Part shown: positions 25,861 to 40,918 of the stretch, in pieces | How the letters are laid out: each line of letters begins with the position of its first letter | How positions within the stretch are numbered: the first letter of the stretch is position 1 | Assembly: GCA_002794735.1 (NCBI GenBank) | Contig: NBAZ01000001.1 | Location: 3,630,993-3,694,992 of the forward strand | Reading direction: 5' to 3' | Length of the DNA stretch: 64,000 nt | From: Pyrrhoderma lamaoense | Taxonomy: Eukaryota > Basidiomycota > Agaricomycetes > Hymenochaetales > Hymenochaetaceae | Notes under the pieces: model-generated | What the model was told of the DNA's origin: nothing | Databases searched by the model: none | What the model saw: only the letters and a program-made list of their open reading frames with translations | Position numbers and translations under genes: made by a program

Positions 25861-26758
25861 TCAGCCGACCTCTACATCTGCGATACGGACACTGATTCGG
25901 AACGGAAACGGAGAGATGCCACTTGAATTGGTAATGGGAGGGACGGCCGTACGACCTCGCTCAGAAGAAGTGTGCTTAAGGATTGTCATAAGGGCTTCCG
26001 AGAGAGATGCCGTGAGAGTTGAGTTGAAAATTTGACGATCTATAGCGTTAATGGTCGTGAATATGAGTAAAGATAAAGATCCATTTAACGGAAGGTGAGT
26101 CACCAGCTTCGTTTTTGGGCTGTCGAACCTCTGCGTTTATGATCCTAGACAATAAACTAAGTCGCTAATTTAAGAGACCTGCTTACTAGGTGGTTACAAA
26201 CCATTTCTCCCAGGGGATTTCTTCCTATAAGAAAATGCCGATTAAAAAGTTGAACATTAAGTCACTTGTTTAGACACACCTCTCCAGTAGAAAACCAGGT
26301 CTTCTTTGGCCGCTTCTCGGAAAATGTAACGGTAATCTGTTTGCATATATGCGTCATCTAGTGAATGTATCAGGTACAGCACAAAGACTCACTTGACCAC
26401 GTTTATTTGAATCACTTTCTATTCCTTTCCAGAATGCGTCCACTTTCTCGTCGATGAGAAGTTCTGTTTGAGCATCTTTCACACCGGGCTACCAACGTCA
26501 TATAGCCAGTTAAGATTATGAAAGATTTATAGCATCTTTTACTGAAGCATACCATGGTGATGTCGAGCACTTCCATGTTTTGTGGCTTTATGGTCCCGAA
26601 CAACCTGTGGAAAAGTATGGAATGAAGTAATGCTTTGAGAACATCTTTCGTTGTCAATCTATCTAACACCTGAAGCGAGTTTATTTAAGACAAGGCACAT
26701 GTATGAGTATCTGAGCACTTGCAAGTTCTGTTGTTATTATTGGGGTTGTGTTATCCAT
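25861..26758 (-). CDS. ATG101: Autophagy initiation protein ATG101
   Basis: HORMA-fold subunit of the Atg1/ULK1 kinase complex, where it stabilises Atg13 and starts autophagosome formation; it is present in animals and filamentous fungi but not budding yeast. Recognisable exons on the minus strand are TTKDVLKALLHSILFHRLFG (about 26640), PGVKDAQTELLIDEKVDAFW and KGIESDSNKRGQ (about 26450), ITVTFSEKRPKKTWFSTGE (about 26310), EEIPWEKW (about 26200, the conserved WE/WF loop region of the family), INAEVRQPKNEA (about 26130) and the C-terminal SLSEALMTILKHTSSERG then SPFPFRISVR, ending at the TGA at 25861. The start at 26758 (MDNTTPIITTELA) is plausible. Two intron junctions (after exon 1 and after EEIPWEKWF) do not keep phase exactly as read, probably from single missing bases. 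Confidence 0.8.
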
Positions 26759-27322
26759 GCTTGTCGTTTAGAGAGTAGGGCCGACATTAAGAAGGATTTA
26801 ATTCATCATTGAAATAGGTTTAAGTCTATCAGGCACCTTACGGATCACATGCATGTGAATAATTTGTATGATATCCATTACGTAATACATATTGTAGCTG
26901 AAATACATGTTAAGCAGTGTTCGTGTAAGTTTAGACATGAGGATCCTTAAACGGATCCATGTATTCGGCAGTTCCAAGCGTATTAAATAATTGATTGCTA
27001 CACATATACCGTAGTATAAATGTATGTTATGCGAAAATCTGAAATTAAAAGTACTCTGGGTGATAGGATCGAAAGGAGTTTACAATAGTACAAATAATAC
27101 TTTTTGGCTGAGTGCAAGTTACTAATAAAGTTCTTGAGAGTATCATCGTCCAACTATCTGGATATATAGTTTCAGAGCTGAAGGCAAAGATGGAAAGCGT
27201 AGAAGACCTATAATACAAATATGTAGAGCAGTGCAAAACGTAGTAAGTAGTCTGTAATGAAATGGCTTGTGTTACAAAATAGTCCAGGTAAGTTCCATCA
27301 CCGTCAATCTAACGGAGCATTG
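26759..27322. other. Intergenic region ATG101 / MAU2
   Basis: About 560 bp holding the ATG101 promoter and the MAU2 3' flank. A short minus-strand open frame at 27045-27236 has no supporting feature. Confidence 0.45.
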
Positions 27323-29808
27323 TTATGATCCGAGGAGAAGGTTTCGACGCGCTTCAAGCTGGCTAACAGCTGATTCTAATTGTTTATTTATCTCCTCTTG
27401 ACGTTTCACCTTCTCGTCGTTTCCTTCTCGAAGATATAGATCTTTTTTAAGAATAGTTTGAGTAGTGTTCTTTTACCAGAGGTTTTACTACTCACTAAGA
27501 AACTGACGGCCAACCCATAAACCTAATGGTGCATTTCCAGTCGGTGCAGCCTTCGAGTTCACGTGAGACTCAGTGTCATTCAAAACAGGCTTTTGAGTTG
27601 CTCCAAGGCCAGCTGCAAGCTGAGCACATGTTGTAGCATTGAACGAGCATGCTTCTCTGCTGTTCGATAATAAAGATCGGATAGAAGTGCTAAAATAAGA
27701 GCTCTCAAATGATTGTCTTGTGCTTCTGAAGCACGGTCAAGAGCAGCCTTGAGATGGAACCTAACGATTATTATTATTGTAGCGTAAGTGATCAGATTGA
27801 GGAAACGGCTGTATGTAGGTGGAACTTACTTTGCCGATAGTATCTCTTTGGCGGTACAGGCTTTTAAGACGTGAGCAATAGCTTCAAGTGTCCCACCCAT
27901 GCCTTGAGCGGCATCATAGATGGCAGATATTTCATCTTCTACCTCAACAATGTTCCACGTGCACTCTCCTTGAGCTACTCGCAATGCCATTTCGCCTGCG
28001 CGTGCTGATATGTTAACAAATGTGCCATCAGCTGAGAGACTTGCGGCAACTCGATAACAGTCGAATGCTCGTTCTTTATCACCTAGTGCATGAGCAAGAT
28101 GTGCATGATGGAGAGTTATACGAGCCGCATATGTATCGAAGAATCCATAAGTACGGGTATGAGAGATTAAGGTATCGAGATGCTGAAAAAACTGAATTGA
28201 GTCTAAGTTATATAATAGTACAAAGATTAGACCCTTACAGAGGACGCGTCTTCAAATTCACTCCTCATGATAAAAACCTAATCAAGTCAGTGATTGGAAG
28301 GCATCTTATGATGAAAACCTTACCGAAACCATTTCCGACAAGAGATCGGCCTTTATTTTTACTATTCTCTCTTCTACTTCATCTGCGTCCCACGGATCAG
28401 CCCAGCGATTTACTGTAGAACAAGTGTGAGATTTGACCGAGTTGAAGTACTATATTACTAACAATATATTTCTTTCTTTGATTCCTTTTCTATCATGAGT
28501 AAGCCTTCCTGAGCAAAAACTTTTCTCTTCGGCTTTCGGCCAACGGCGTCTCGTTTAGAAGTGCTACTAATCAGGTATGTAAGGTAGAATAAAATACGCG
28601 GATGTGTAATTTTGAGTAAAAGTGGGGGCCAGAATTCAGTTTCACCTTGAAGTAACTGGGTCAACTACCAAGAATCATGAAATGATGGTGAGCAACCTTA
28701 CTTCGACTGTTCCTGTAGTGAAGAGATTTAATGTATCTGAATCAAGTAAGGCATGGAGTTGGTGTAAACGTGGAGTGGCGGCCTTAGCTTTTCCGACATG
28801 CGTATAGTAGATGACACCAAGTTGTAAAGTATGAATCGCCATAGCAGCTTCAAAAGGATCATCAAAGTGGATAAAATCCTCGTCTGCTGGCTCCTTTCCC
28901 TTGGGCGAAGGAATCGTATCGTTGAATGAAAGTCCAAGAGCAGATTCTGCAAGGCAAAGAGAGTCCTCAACTGCATCCCACATCGCGGCATCGATTAATG
29001 TTCGAAGACGAAGAACGTGTGTGAGTAGCGTAATGGAATGGTCTTCGTTTGAATCAGATGATGATAGAAGATCTTGTATCGTTCCAAATGCCGTTTTCAA
29101 ATCAGGTGGAGAAAGAGACAGAGCTTGACTGAAACTAATTAGATGTGTAGCGTACATGATCCACGGTGGTATTCGGGAAGTTTCAAAGTTCTTAGAGGAC
29201 GTAAATGTAGATATAAGGCGCTTAAGAAGAGTCCTTGAGTACTTTTCATTTTGTTGCCAATGAGTAAGTTGTACATGGACTAGAGTAAGAGTTTGCTTGT
29301 AGACAGATAATGAAGGATTATCCTTCGCAATAAGTAGCCCTTTTCCTATTGCATTTTCAACCTGAAAGAGCATATTAGAAGATTAAGTATGCATGCCTGA
29401 TATTGGTACTCACTTCAGTTGGAAGAGACCTGGCCCATTGAAACTTCTCGTCCTCACTCCATCCGCTTTTATAGCTCTTATACCAAGTTCAGCGAAAGCA
29501 GTCCATGTCCGGCATTCGATATCCGGGGATAGTCCACCAAGAGAAAGACACTTTCGGAGTGAGGCTAATGATAATGCATAGCTTGCTATCGTAGACTTGT
29601 GGTTCGGTGGGACAGACAGAGCATTTGGCAGTGCCATAAGTACTGCGGAAGTGGGAAGCAGGTCATTTGCGCTTTTCTTTTTAGTAGGCGTTTCCGAGTC
29701 TTCTGAATGTGATGGTGCTCTCCTACGCTTTCGCGTGTTGGAACCATTTTGCGACCTTTGTGAGTTGGGTGTCGAAAGCATGCTCGAGACATTATAATTA
29801 TGGTTCAT
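27323..29808 (-). CDS. MAU2: Cohesin loading complex subunit MAU2/SCC4
   Basis: TPR-rich helical protein that, with Scc2/NIPBL, loads cohesin onto chromosomes. I chose the start at 29808 (MNHNYNVSSMLSTPNSQ). A basic, phosphorylatable N-terminal segment (NTRKRRRAPSHSEDSETPTKK) follows, then the helical repeats: YALSLASLRKCLSLGG, CRTWTAFAELGIRAIK, VENAIGKGLLIAKDNPSLSV, HWQQNEKYSRTLLKRLIST, AMWDAVEDSLCLAESALGLS and HTLQLGVIYYTHVGKAKAAT. The gene ends with a charged coil (KRQEEINKQLESAVSQLEAR) and a TAA at 27323. A missing base at the four-A run 29467-29470 breaks the frame just after GIRAIK; one extra base gives SGWSEDEKFQWARSLPTE. Several introns lie in the 3' half (27470-28680). The family call rests on overall pattern and is good but not certain. 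Confidence 0.75.
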
Positions 29809-29891
29809 TGATATTTCATAAGGTAGTTTCTGAATGAACCGGATAAAGAACACAACAATTGGCCGAGACTTGGCGTATAAGTGGATAGTAT

Positions 29892-29982
29892 ACGCGACAA
29901 GGCATCAAGTAGACACGCTCGAAACGCGACGTGACAGATGTGTACCACAAGTGTCACACTAATTGGCGCATGCATACGCGAC
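29892..29982 (-). promoter_or_regulatory. Candidate G1/S promoter block upstream of MAU2
   Basis: Three direct ACGCGAC heptamers at 29892-29898, 29924-29930 and 29976-29982, and the 15-mer GTGTCACACTAATTG at 29951-29965 that is also present upstream of the HMG-box gene (22889-22903). All lie within 85-175 bp of the MAU2 start codon, in the gap between MAU2 and the end of TEL2. ACGCG is the core of MBF-type sites that drive cohesion and replication genes at G1/S in yeasts. Function here is inferred. Confidence 0.45.
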
Positions 29983-30046
29983 GCTTACTTAGTCTCTTAT
30001 CCAGGTGAGAATCTGCACTCATATACAAAAAAGTATGAGAATGGTA

Positions 30047-33000
30047 TTATAATGATATCATTGACTGCCTCCATTTTGAGCTTAGTTCATCAACTTTAAG
30101 TACTACCCCTGCAGCTGAACGCCTCAACTTCACTTCCTGAACCCCTCCTCCTCCTTGAACACGAATGCCGCTTTCAAGAGCATTTAATATTTTTTCTGCC
30201 CATTCTCCCGCACTCAGCAGCAGTATCCCGTGCTCAAGGCAAAGTGATCTTCCTCCGTCAAGATCAAGACATGTATCTAACACTACTACGGCTAGCTCAA
30301 AGGCTGCCGACAACACTGCAGCTTCACGATCTTGATCTTCGGTGGAAGTTGACATCGGGCGGGTTCCTAGAGTTATAGCCAGTTCCAATGCGTCTGGAGC
30401 TATTACAAAGAGGAATGCCGGCGAGTTCCTTGCAGCATGTACTAAAACGGCTACTGTTCCAAGAAAATGTTCTAGTACCATTGGATTTAATATGAGACCG
30501 GTACCAGTTCCATGATATACAGTACTGCGGTATGCAGAGCGAGTTTCACGGGTTTGTTCGTCTCTAAGAAAAAGCCAGAATTTTCCTATCAAAGGCCCGA
30601 GAAAGTATTCTGCGGCGACTTCGGAGAAAGTACTTTCCTTTGGGGCATAAGAAATATTTTGAACCTCAGATATACGTGTAGGTTGCTTGAGGCGCAATTG
30701 TCGTTCCCTGACTAAGGGTGCTACCTTATTTTCTGCAGTATTTTTCCCGCTTTCTATGGCAGCACTGCTGATCTGATCTACCAGTGAACGAACCTGACTC
30801 CTACTTTCTGAAGAGATGTATCGATCATGTAAGGGCGCCGGAAGTTTTTTACTTGGAAAAGTGTATTGACTTTGTGAAAGGGTCCGGGAATGGACTGGTA
30901 ATGAGGCTAGCTCTCTCGCTCCAAGGGCAAGAGAGTTTAACATGACAAATCGCTGATTTGTGGAATATTGGTTTTTGAAGAATTCGTCAATGATTGCACT
31001 ATTTGCACTTGCATAAGTGACACAAATAAAAGATGTGCTGCATAAACTTACGGCGCGGCCTTACGAGGACAGCACGATACAAGAGCTATCAGTGCATTCT
31101 GCCGTTTTTCATCAAAGCCCTCAAGTTCATAGTTGTCTTGCAAACCGACGAGAGCATAAACGAGATTCACGGCGTTTTCCTCTATACAAGACTTGTTTAG
31201 GTAAATTACAATCCATAAAAGATGATAAATTACCCAGTTCAAATCCAAACAGTTTTTTCTTTCTTATCAATTCTTCTGCACATTCCAAAGCAACCCGAAT
31301 ACGATCGGCATTCTGAGGATCATCCGGTTTTGTCTTTCCATTGATCATTGTTGCTAATCTAGAAGATATACAGGGGGTGAATTTTTTTCTGAGTGATATT
31401 TATTGTCGGATCCTTTTCGTATTCTTCAAGCTCTGACGGTGTTGGGGATGACGGTCTTGTGAGTGAGTCAGAGGAGGCATAGCCTTCAAGGGAATCATCA
31501 GAGTCGTATGCAGTCTCGTTCATATGTATCTGTGTGATTCCGTGTCTCTTTCCTGAGGCTTGATCCTGCTTTGAAAAGTTGCCTTCGGCTTTGCTGGATA
31601 ATTCGGGAGATTCAGGTTGCGAGGCATGATTAATAGTTGCATCTGCATCAATATCACGCTTCTCTATTAAGCATCTCACACTGAAAGCCCATTCTCGTCC
31701 TTGACCCTCTCCAGCCCATTGTTGAAAGTCAAGCTCCTTCCCAGTCAGCCTCGCAACAACCTCCGCCGCTAACATTCCACATCTTCTCACGGCTGGGTCT
31801 AGATGTATTAGATACTGACCAATAGCCTCGATAAATTCTGACGAGAAAGCCAGCATTTGCGTTATATTCGAGTGAGATGGGGCCGAGGTCAACGTTAATA
31901 GAAGCAAAGCCGTAAGATCTAAGTATTGTTAAAGTAAGAATAGACAGGTAAGGATGAGGATTGCTACGCACATTGATGTTGCGAAAGTAAAGAATGTTTT
32001 ATGTGTTCGTTAGAAGACCAAATATTCATTATATACTTTGTCAGCGTCTGCAAAGCTTGGGTGGAAGGAGCTTAAGATTGGAATTAGTTGAAAGCTAGAA
32101 GAAAAAAAGCAAATTTTAAACACGCACAATTCTGGTCGCTGATAGACACCCAACAGACTAGAACCCTTGCCCTAGATATCTTCCAAGTTCGAGTTAACAA
32201 GCTGGAAGCTACAGCAGACCATTTCTCATCGTGCTCTTCCTCAAGTAGGCCAATAATATTTGATACAAGCTTGGCCTCCCCTTTGATGAGACCTCTGGTT
32301 TCTTTAGATGTATCCAGGTCATCTTAGGATCGGAGAGGTGGACGAAGAGTGATGTAAGCGATTTTGATAGGAGGCTCGTAGGGAGTGAGGTGAATATTTC
32401 CCTCCACAATTCAAAACAAGGATGATCTTGTCTGTGATTTCGCACACGCTTGAGGATGATGTCAAAGAAACTTGCCTGTGAAGTCCCAAGCCCTGGGAGT
32501 TCGTGAATAATCCAATATTTATTAGCTTCGTGATCAAGAACACAAGTGGCTGTATATGTTTTTCTTTCCTGTATAAAGGTAAAATATAATTTTGCCGATA
32601 TGCCACCTTACAATTTACTTACCGGTATCTGAATTACAAGAGAGAGAGGAGACGAGAAATTCTATTTTAATACAAATGTGAGAGAAAAAACTGTAGAAAT
32701 CCAGCCCTTCCGTGATCGAGGTATCTTTGGTAAAATTCGCTACTTTCGCAGGGATGGAGAAGATGCTGCGTACTACATCCTCCCATATGACTGGGCGTTT
32801 GTGTGTACAATACAAGAGAATTTTGAGTAGATAGCTGAGTATATGCAATCGATAGAGTATTGTTTGGTTAGCCTTTGGAGAGCTTCAATAGAGAAATCTT
32901 GAAGTGGGCATGACAATAGAGTTGTGTACGAGCACAGTACCACTTCATAGAGTTCTGAAAGGACAACGAAGAAGTATCGGGATCGGGGATAGGAATTGAA

Positions 33001-33295
33001 ACAGAAGGTGATCAAGGTTTTTTTCCTGAAGGACAGATCTCCATGCAGGAGCTATTTGTTCTATAATGGCAGCTTGAATAGCAGGAAGATGTTTGGATAT
33101 TTGAAAGTTTCTTTTGAAACTTGGTGTTATATTGTCACCAAGATAGTGTCGGAAGGCAGGCGGTAGGAGACCTATAGCCTCCAAGGGAGCTACTAAGAGA
33201 GGAAGCAAAACTGATAAATCAGAAATCGGCGCTTGGAGCTGAGATGTGATGTCTTTTATTTGATCAAGTGCGAGTTCGTCATGACTTTCAGACAT
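30047..33295 (-). CDS. TEL2: Telomere length regulation protein TEL2 (TTT complex)
   Basis: HEAT-repeat protein of the Tel2-Tti1-Tti2 complex, the Hsp90 adaptor that matures PI3K-like kinases (Tel1/ATM, Mec1/ATR, TOR). Starts at 33295 with MSESHDELALDQIKDITSQL. The middle has the family block RRCGMLAAEVVARLTGKELD then FQQWAGEGQGREWAF (about 31770). An acidic linker with DSDDSLEGYASSDSL follows, then LVYALVGLQDNYELEGFDEK, YFVEEFFKNQYSTNQRF and LNSLALGARELASLPVHSR, which is the conserved Tel2 C-terminal domain. The last large exon (30047-30943) ends VLKVDELSSKWRQSMISL. The 31900-32940 part is split into many small exons that I did not fully resolve. The gene is divergent from ISWI with only about 190 bp between the starts. 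Confidence 0.85.
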
Positions 33296-33484
33296 TGAGG
33301 CACCATGAATAACAAATAAAAATCATCGAAGGTTTGGGTGATGCAAGACGTCCATGTGACAGTGACAAAATTACTTGTTATGTAATTAACCATATTTAGA
33401 AATACCTGTTCTAAATTGCCAAAGTACAAGTCACGGTTTCTGTGGCCTTCAGCTCATTCAACCACCTTCACGATCCTAGACGGC
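33296..33484. promoter_or_regulatory. Short bidirectional promoter TEL2 / ISWI
   Basis: The two start codons (33295 minus, 33485 plus) are 189 bp apart, so both genes must share this promoter. An ACGCGT hexamer lies just inside ISWI intron 1 at about 33509. I see no TATA box that can be assigned. Confidence 0.5.
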
Positions 33485-37880
<4,396 letters not shown>

Positions 37881-38094
37881 AGTTTTTCATACTCCCTACG
37901 TTTTTTAGATATTATAAATTATTGTTTTCACCCTGTAGCGTTTTGTTCAATTCTAAGTAACGAATATATTCTTAAATTCTTTGCCATACGTATTGTCCAT
38001 GTCCTTGAACGAATTTTGTACAGAGACTATGTGCATCTAAGATACGATGTATATGGTCTAATATCCCATTTGTAAGAGTGACTCCAAACTCCTT
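37881..38094. other. Convergent 3' region ISWI / RRT8-like gene
   Basis: About 210 bp between two converging stop codons; no gene visible. Confidence 0.4.
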
Positions 38095-39337
38095 TCAATC
38101 GGACTTTCCATCTTTCCATGCCCCTACCATGGACCCGAGTTCGATCTCGGATGTTACTTCGGGTAGTATTTGTTGTCTTTCACCTTTCGCGAATGCGTTT
38201 TGCTGCTTTTGCAAATCTAATCGAAAGTTGAAATTACACAATACATGTATAAAGATGTAGGAAACTTACCGTGAGCCCACATTGCGGCACCTACACGATT
38301 CGATACGGAGAACATTATCCCAACTATGGGTAACCCTTCAAGGAGCGCAGCAGCAAATCCAAAGGCTATACCGTATCATGTTTAGTATCGTAGATCAGAG
38401 TTAAGAATTGTATTGATCATGGAGATTATACAGACCACGATAATCCCATTTACGTTCCTGTACGAACACATCGATCTGTTCCTTTGTCATCTTCTTTGCT
38501 TCGAAGTAGCGCCTGTGAAGGATACGACCGGTACCAAGTGCTCTAAAATAAGCTTTTACAAGGATACCTGCAAACGGGTATAAAGAGAGGGGGACAGAAC
38601 TATACGGGTAAGGAAGATACGTCCTATTGGATTGGTCGCCCATCGCTCCCAGCTTGATACTTGAGGCTTCGGAGGAAGGGCGTATTCCTCAACGTAAGGA
38701 CCCCAGAATGAAGCATCTTTCCCTCTCGAACAGACTGTATATTCCCAAGCACGGTCGCGGCTATTCGAATGTTTTTTGAAAGGAAGAAGCTGATGATAGC
38801 TGAGGTCTGGTTGAGTATGAGAATCACAGTAGCATCTAGTTACATGGATAGGATAGCTCAGACTAAGTGTCGCACAATAAGACCTGAATCTTGGAAGTGA
38901 AAGGGCCTACAGGTAGTCATGCTGAAAGGCATTTGATATCCAAATATGGTATCATGGGACAGACCAGTGACACGAGGAGAGCTAGTTATTCAAAGTAAAT
39001 ATTTGTTAACTCATTTATCAATTTATAGCTTGTTTTACGAGGACCCACTTTCTCAAAAGACTTCGACAAACCAGTGTTGTACCTTGAAGGTTACTGCTGC
39101 CTGCCCAGAAGTATTAAATCAAGACTTTTACAGTAACTAGCATTCTTGCATTTCACGAACCCAGCCTAAACCGAGTATTGCTCCTCTGACGAAACCGTGT
39201 TTACACTTCTGCCATGTTGGTACACGTAGATTTTTGTCCGAGAGAAGACGATATATGCCAACAACCACATAGACAGGTGGAAATGCGAGACGCTTATCCC
39301 GGACAGTTATCGTATGATCCTCTGCTGTATTATTCAT
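38095..39337 (-). CDS. EI24/RRT8 (Lds)-like multi-pass membrane protein
   Basis: Starts MNNTAEDHTITVRDKRLAFP, then KCKHGFVRGAILGLGWV. Other exons read SSVPLSLYPFAGILVKAYFR, ALGTGRILHRRYFEAKKMTK, VQERKWDYRGFGFAAALLEG, IVGIMFSVSNRVGAAMWAHD and LQKQQNAFAKGERQQ, ending at 38095. The hydrophobic segments alternate with charged loops. The late ...YFEAKKMT...WDYR...NRVGAAMWAHDLxK pattern fits a fungal family related to the EI24 domain and to yeast Rrt8/Lds proteins of lipid droplets and the spore wall. Exons between 38640 and 39130 are poorly resolved. Function in this organism is unknown. Confidence 0.6.
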
Positions 39338-39505
39338 AGTTGTAGAGATTGGTTCTATTTGAGATGTCTTAAGGGTTAACTGTGACGTAGTAAGTAGCAA
39401 TACAATGTAACAATCGTAATCACTGATTCATCATTGCAAGTCATTACATACTCCGTCACTTATCTTATAGTCACGCCACTTAGCAACTTGGACTAAACCC
39501 TTATC

Positions 39506-40542
39506 ATGACTAAGATCAAGGATGAACAAACACCCTCAGAGGATCCAAGCCCAAGCCCTGAAACAGTACTAGTAGCAGTCGCGTCTGAGGAAATTGTATA
39601 TGATAGCAAAGGAAATAAGGTTACATTCGGCGATCTTTTCAAGTCAACGAAAACTATTGTTGTATTTATTCGTAAGTGAAATAGTTTTAATAAAAATATC
39701 ACCATCTTCTCGTCAATTGAAAGCGGCACAATTGTATAAGGTCACTTCTTCTGTGGGGTAAGCTTGAATCAATGTTCCTTATCATAATTTGACATATATA
39801 GAACCATATAAATACATAGTCGTGCCAGGTGAATTCGATTGTCAAGCTAGATATTGCATGTCTGTTTTTATTGCTATTTGAACTAGGCATATGTCTCTCA
39901 ACTAGCACAGATACCCCTGAATGTGCTTATTGAAGGGAATGTGAAGCTAATCATCGTCGGATGTGGAGACTGGGAACTTATAGATAACTATAAGAGTACG
40001 AAAGAAACTTAATCAATGTTATCCTTCTGACAATCCCTACAGAAAATACCGGATTCCAAGGCGATATATTTGCTGACCCTGGTCGTGAACTCTACAGAAC
40101 ATTCGGACTCATCCAAAGCTTGAAGTTGAAGCCATCTGGAGAACAGAAGAAAAGTTATGTTCCTGGGTTTGCTGCAACTATTTTCAAGAGCATCTGGGCA
40201 AGCAGATTGATTACTATAGTCTATGATTTAATATTGATTTGGCATAAATCTAGAATGGTCCTCTCTCAAACCCGACTCATGTAGGAAAGCAAGGAAACAT
40301 CTCCCAGCTAGGTGGTGATTTCATCCTTGGACCAGGTGAGTTGATACTTATCATTGGAAGCTATACCATTGATTCGTCTTTGTAGGGAATGTTTGTGTCT
40401 TTGCCCATCGAATGAAGCATACAGAAGATCGTAAGTACTCACAAGGGTGTACAAATACCTTCCTACGTATAAGTGATTAAATTCAACAGATATGGAATTG
40501 GAGGACTTACTGAAAGAAGCTGGTGTTTCCTTCAGTCTTTGA
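39506..40542 (+). CDS. PRXL2/AhpC-TSA-like thioredoxin-fold antioxidant protein
   Basis: Starts MTKIKDEQTPSEDPSPSPET; after EIVYDSKGNKVTFGDLF the thioredoxin fold begins (KTIVVFIRHFFCG). Joining the exons gives HFFCGSCQAYVSQLA, the CxxC-type redox site of the AhpC-TSA_2 (FAM213/PRXL2) family. The second cysteine sits on a 9-base exon (39820-39828). Later parts are NVLIEGNVKLIIVGCGDWEL, ENTGFQGDIFADPGRELYRT, GLIQSLKLKPSGEQKKSYVP, QGNISQLGGDFILGPGNVCV and MELEDLLKEAGVSFSL. Proteins of this family reduce peroxides or act as redox regulators; the substrate here is unknown. Reading through the micro-exon would lose the resolving cysteine. Confidence 0.85.
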
Positions 40543-40918
40543 TAATCGACGTATGCACGGGACTGAGTAGATGCTCAAATGTGCACCTTCAGAACTATGT
40601 CATATTTTGAACAAGTTGTAAATTGGTCTGCGTTCTGATGTAAACTCGTAGTTTGTTCAATAATCCTTCATTGCAAGCACCTGACATCATAAATGTATCC
40701 ATTATTGGATAGTATGATGCTACGGCTTTTCACCGATTTTATTTTGTCTAATTTTGTACGATGTTATTTTATGTGTATATGGAATGTATAATGTATCACT
40801 CTTCAGCCAGCATATCATCAAGGCGTGACCATTCAAGCTTGTCACATATTACAGTCACATATCGCGCCGCGCATTCAGCCTGCTTTGCTTGAAAATACAA
40901 TCCTCGACATCTATAGCC
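40543..40918. other. Intergenic region, peroxiredoxin / CCT3
   Basis: About 375 bp holding the peroxiredoxin 3' end and the CCT3 promoter. A minus-strand open frame at 40796-41056 overlaps CCT3 exon 1 and is a shadow. Confidence 0.5.
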
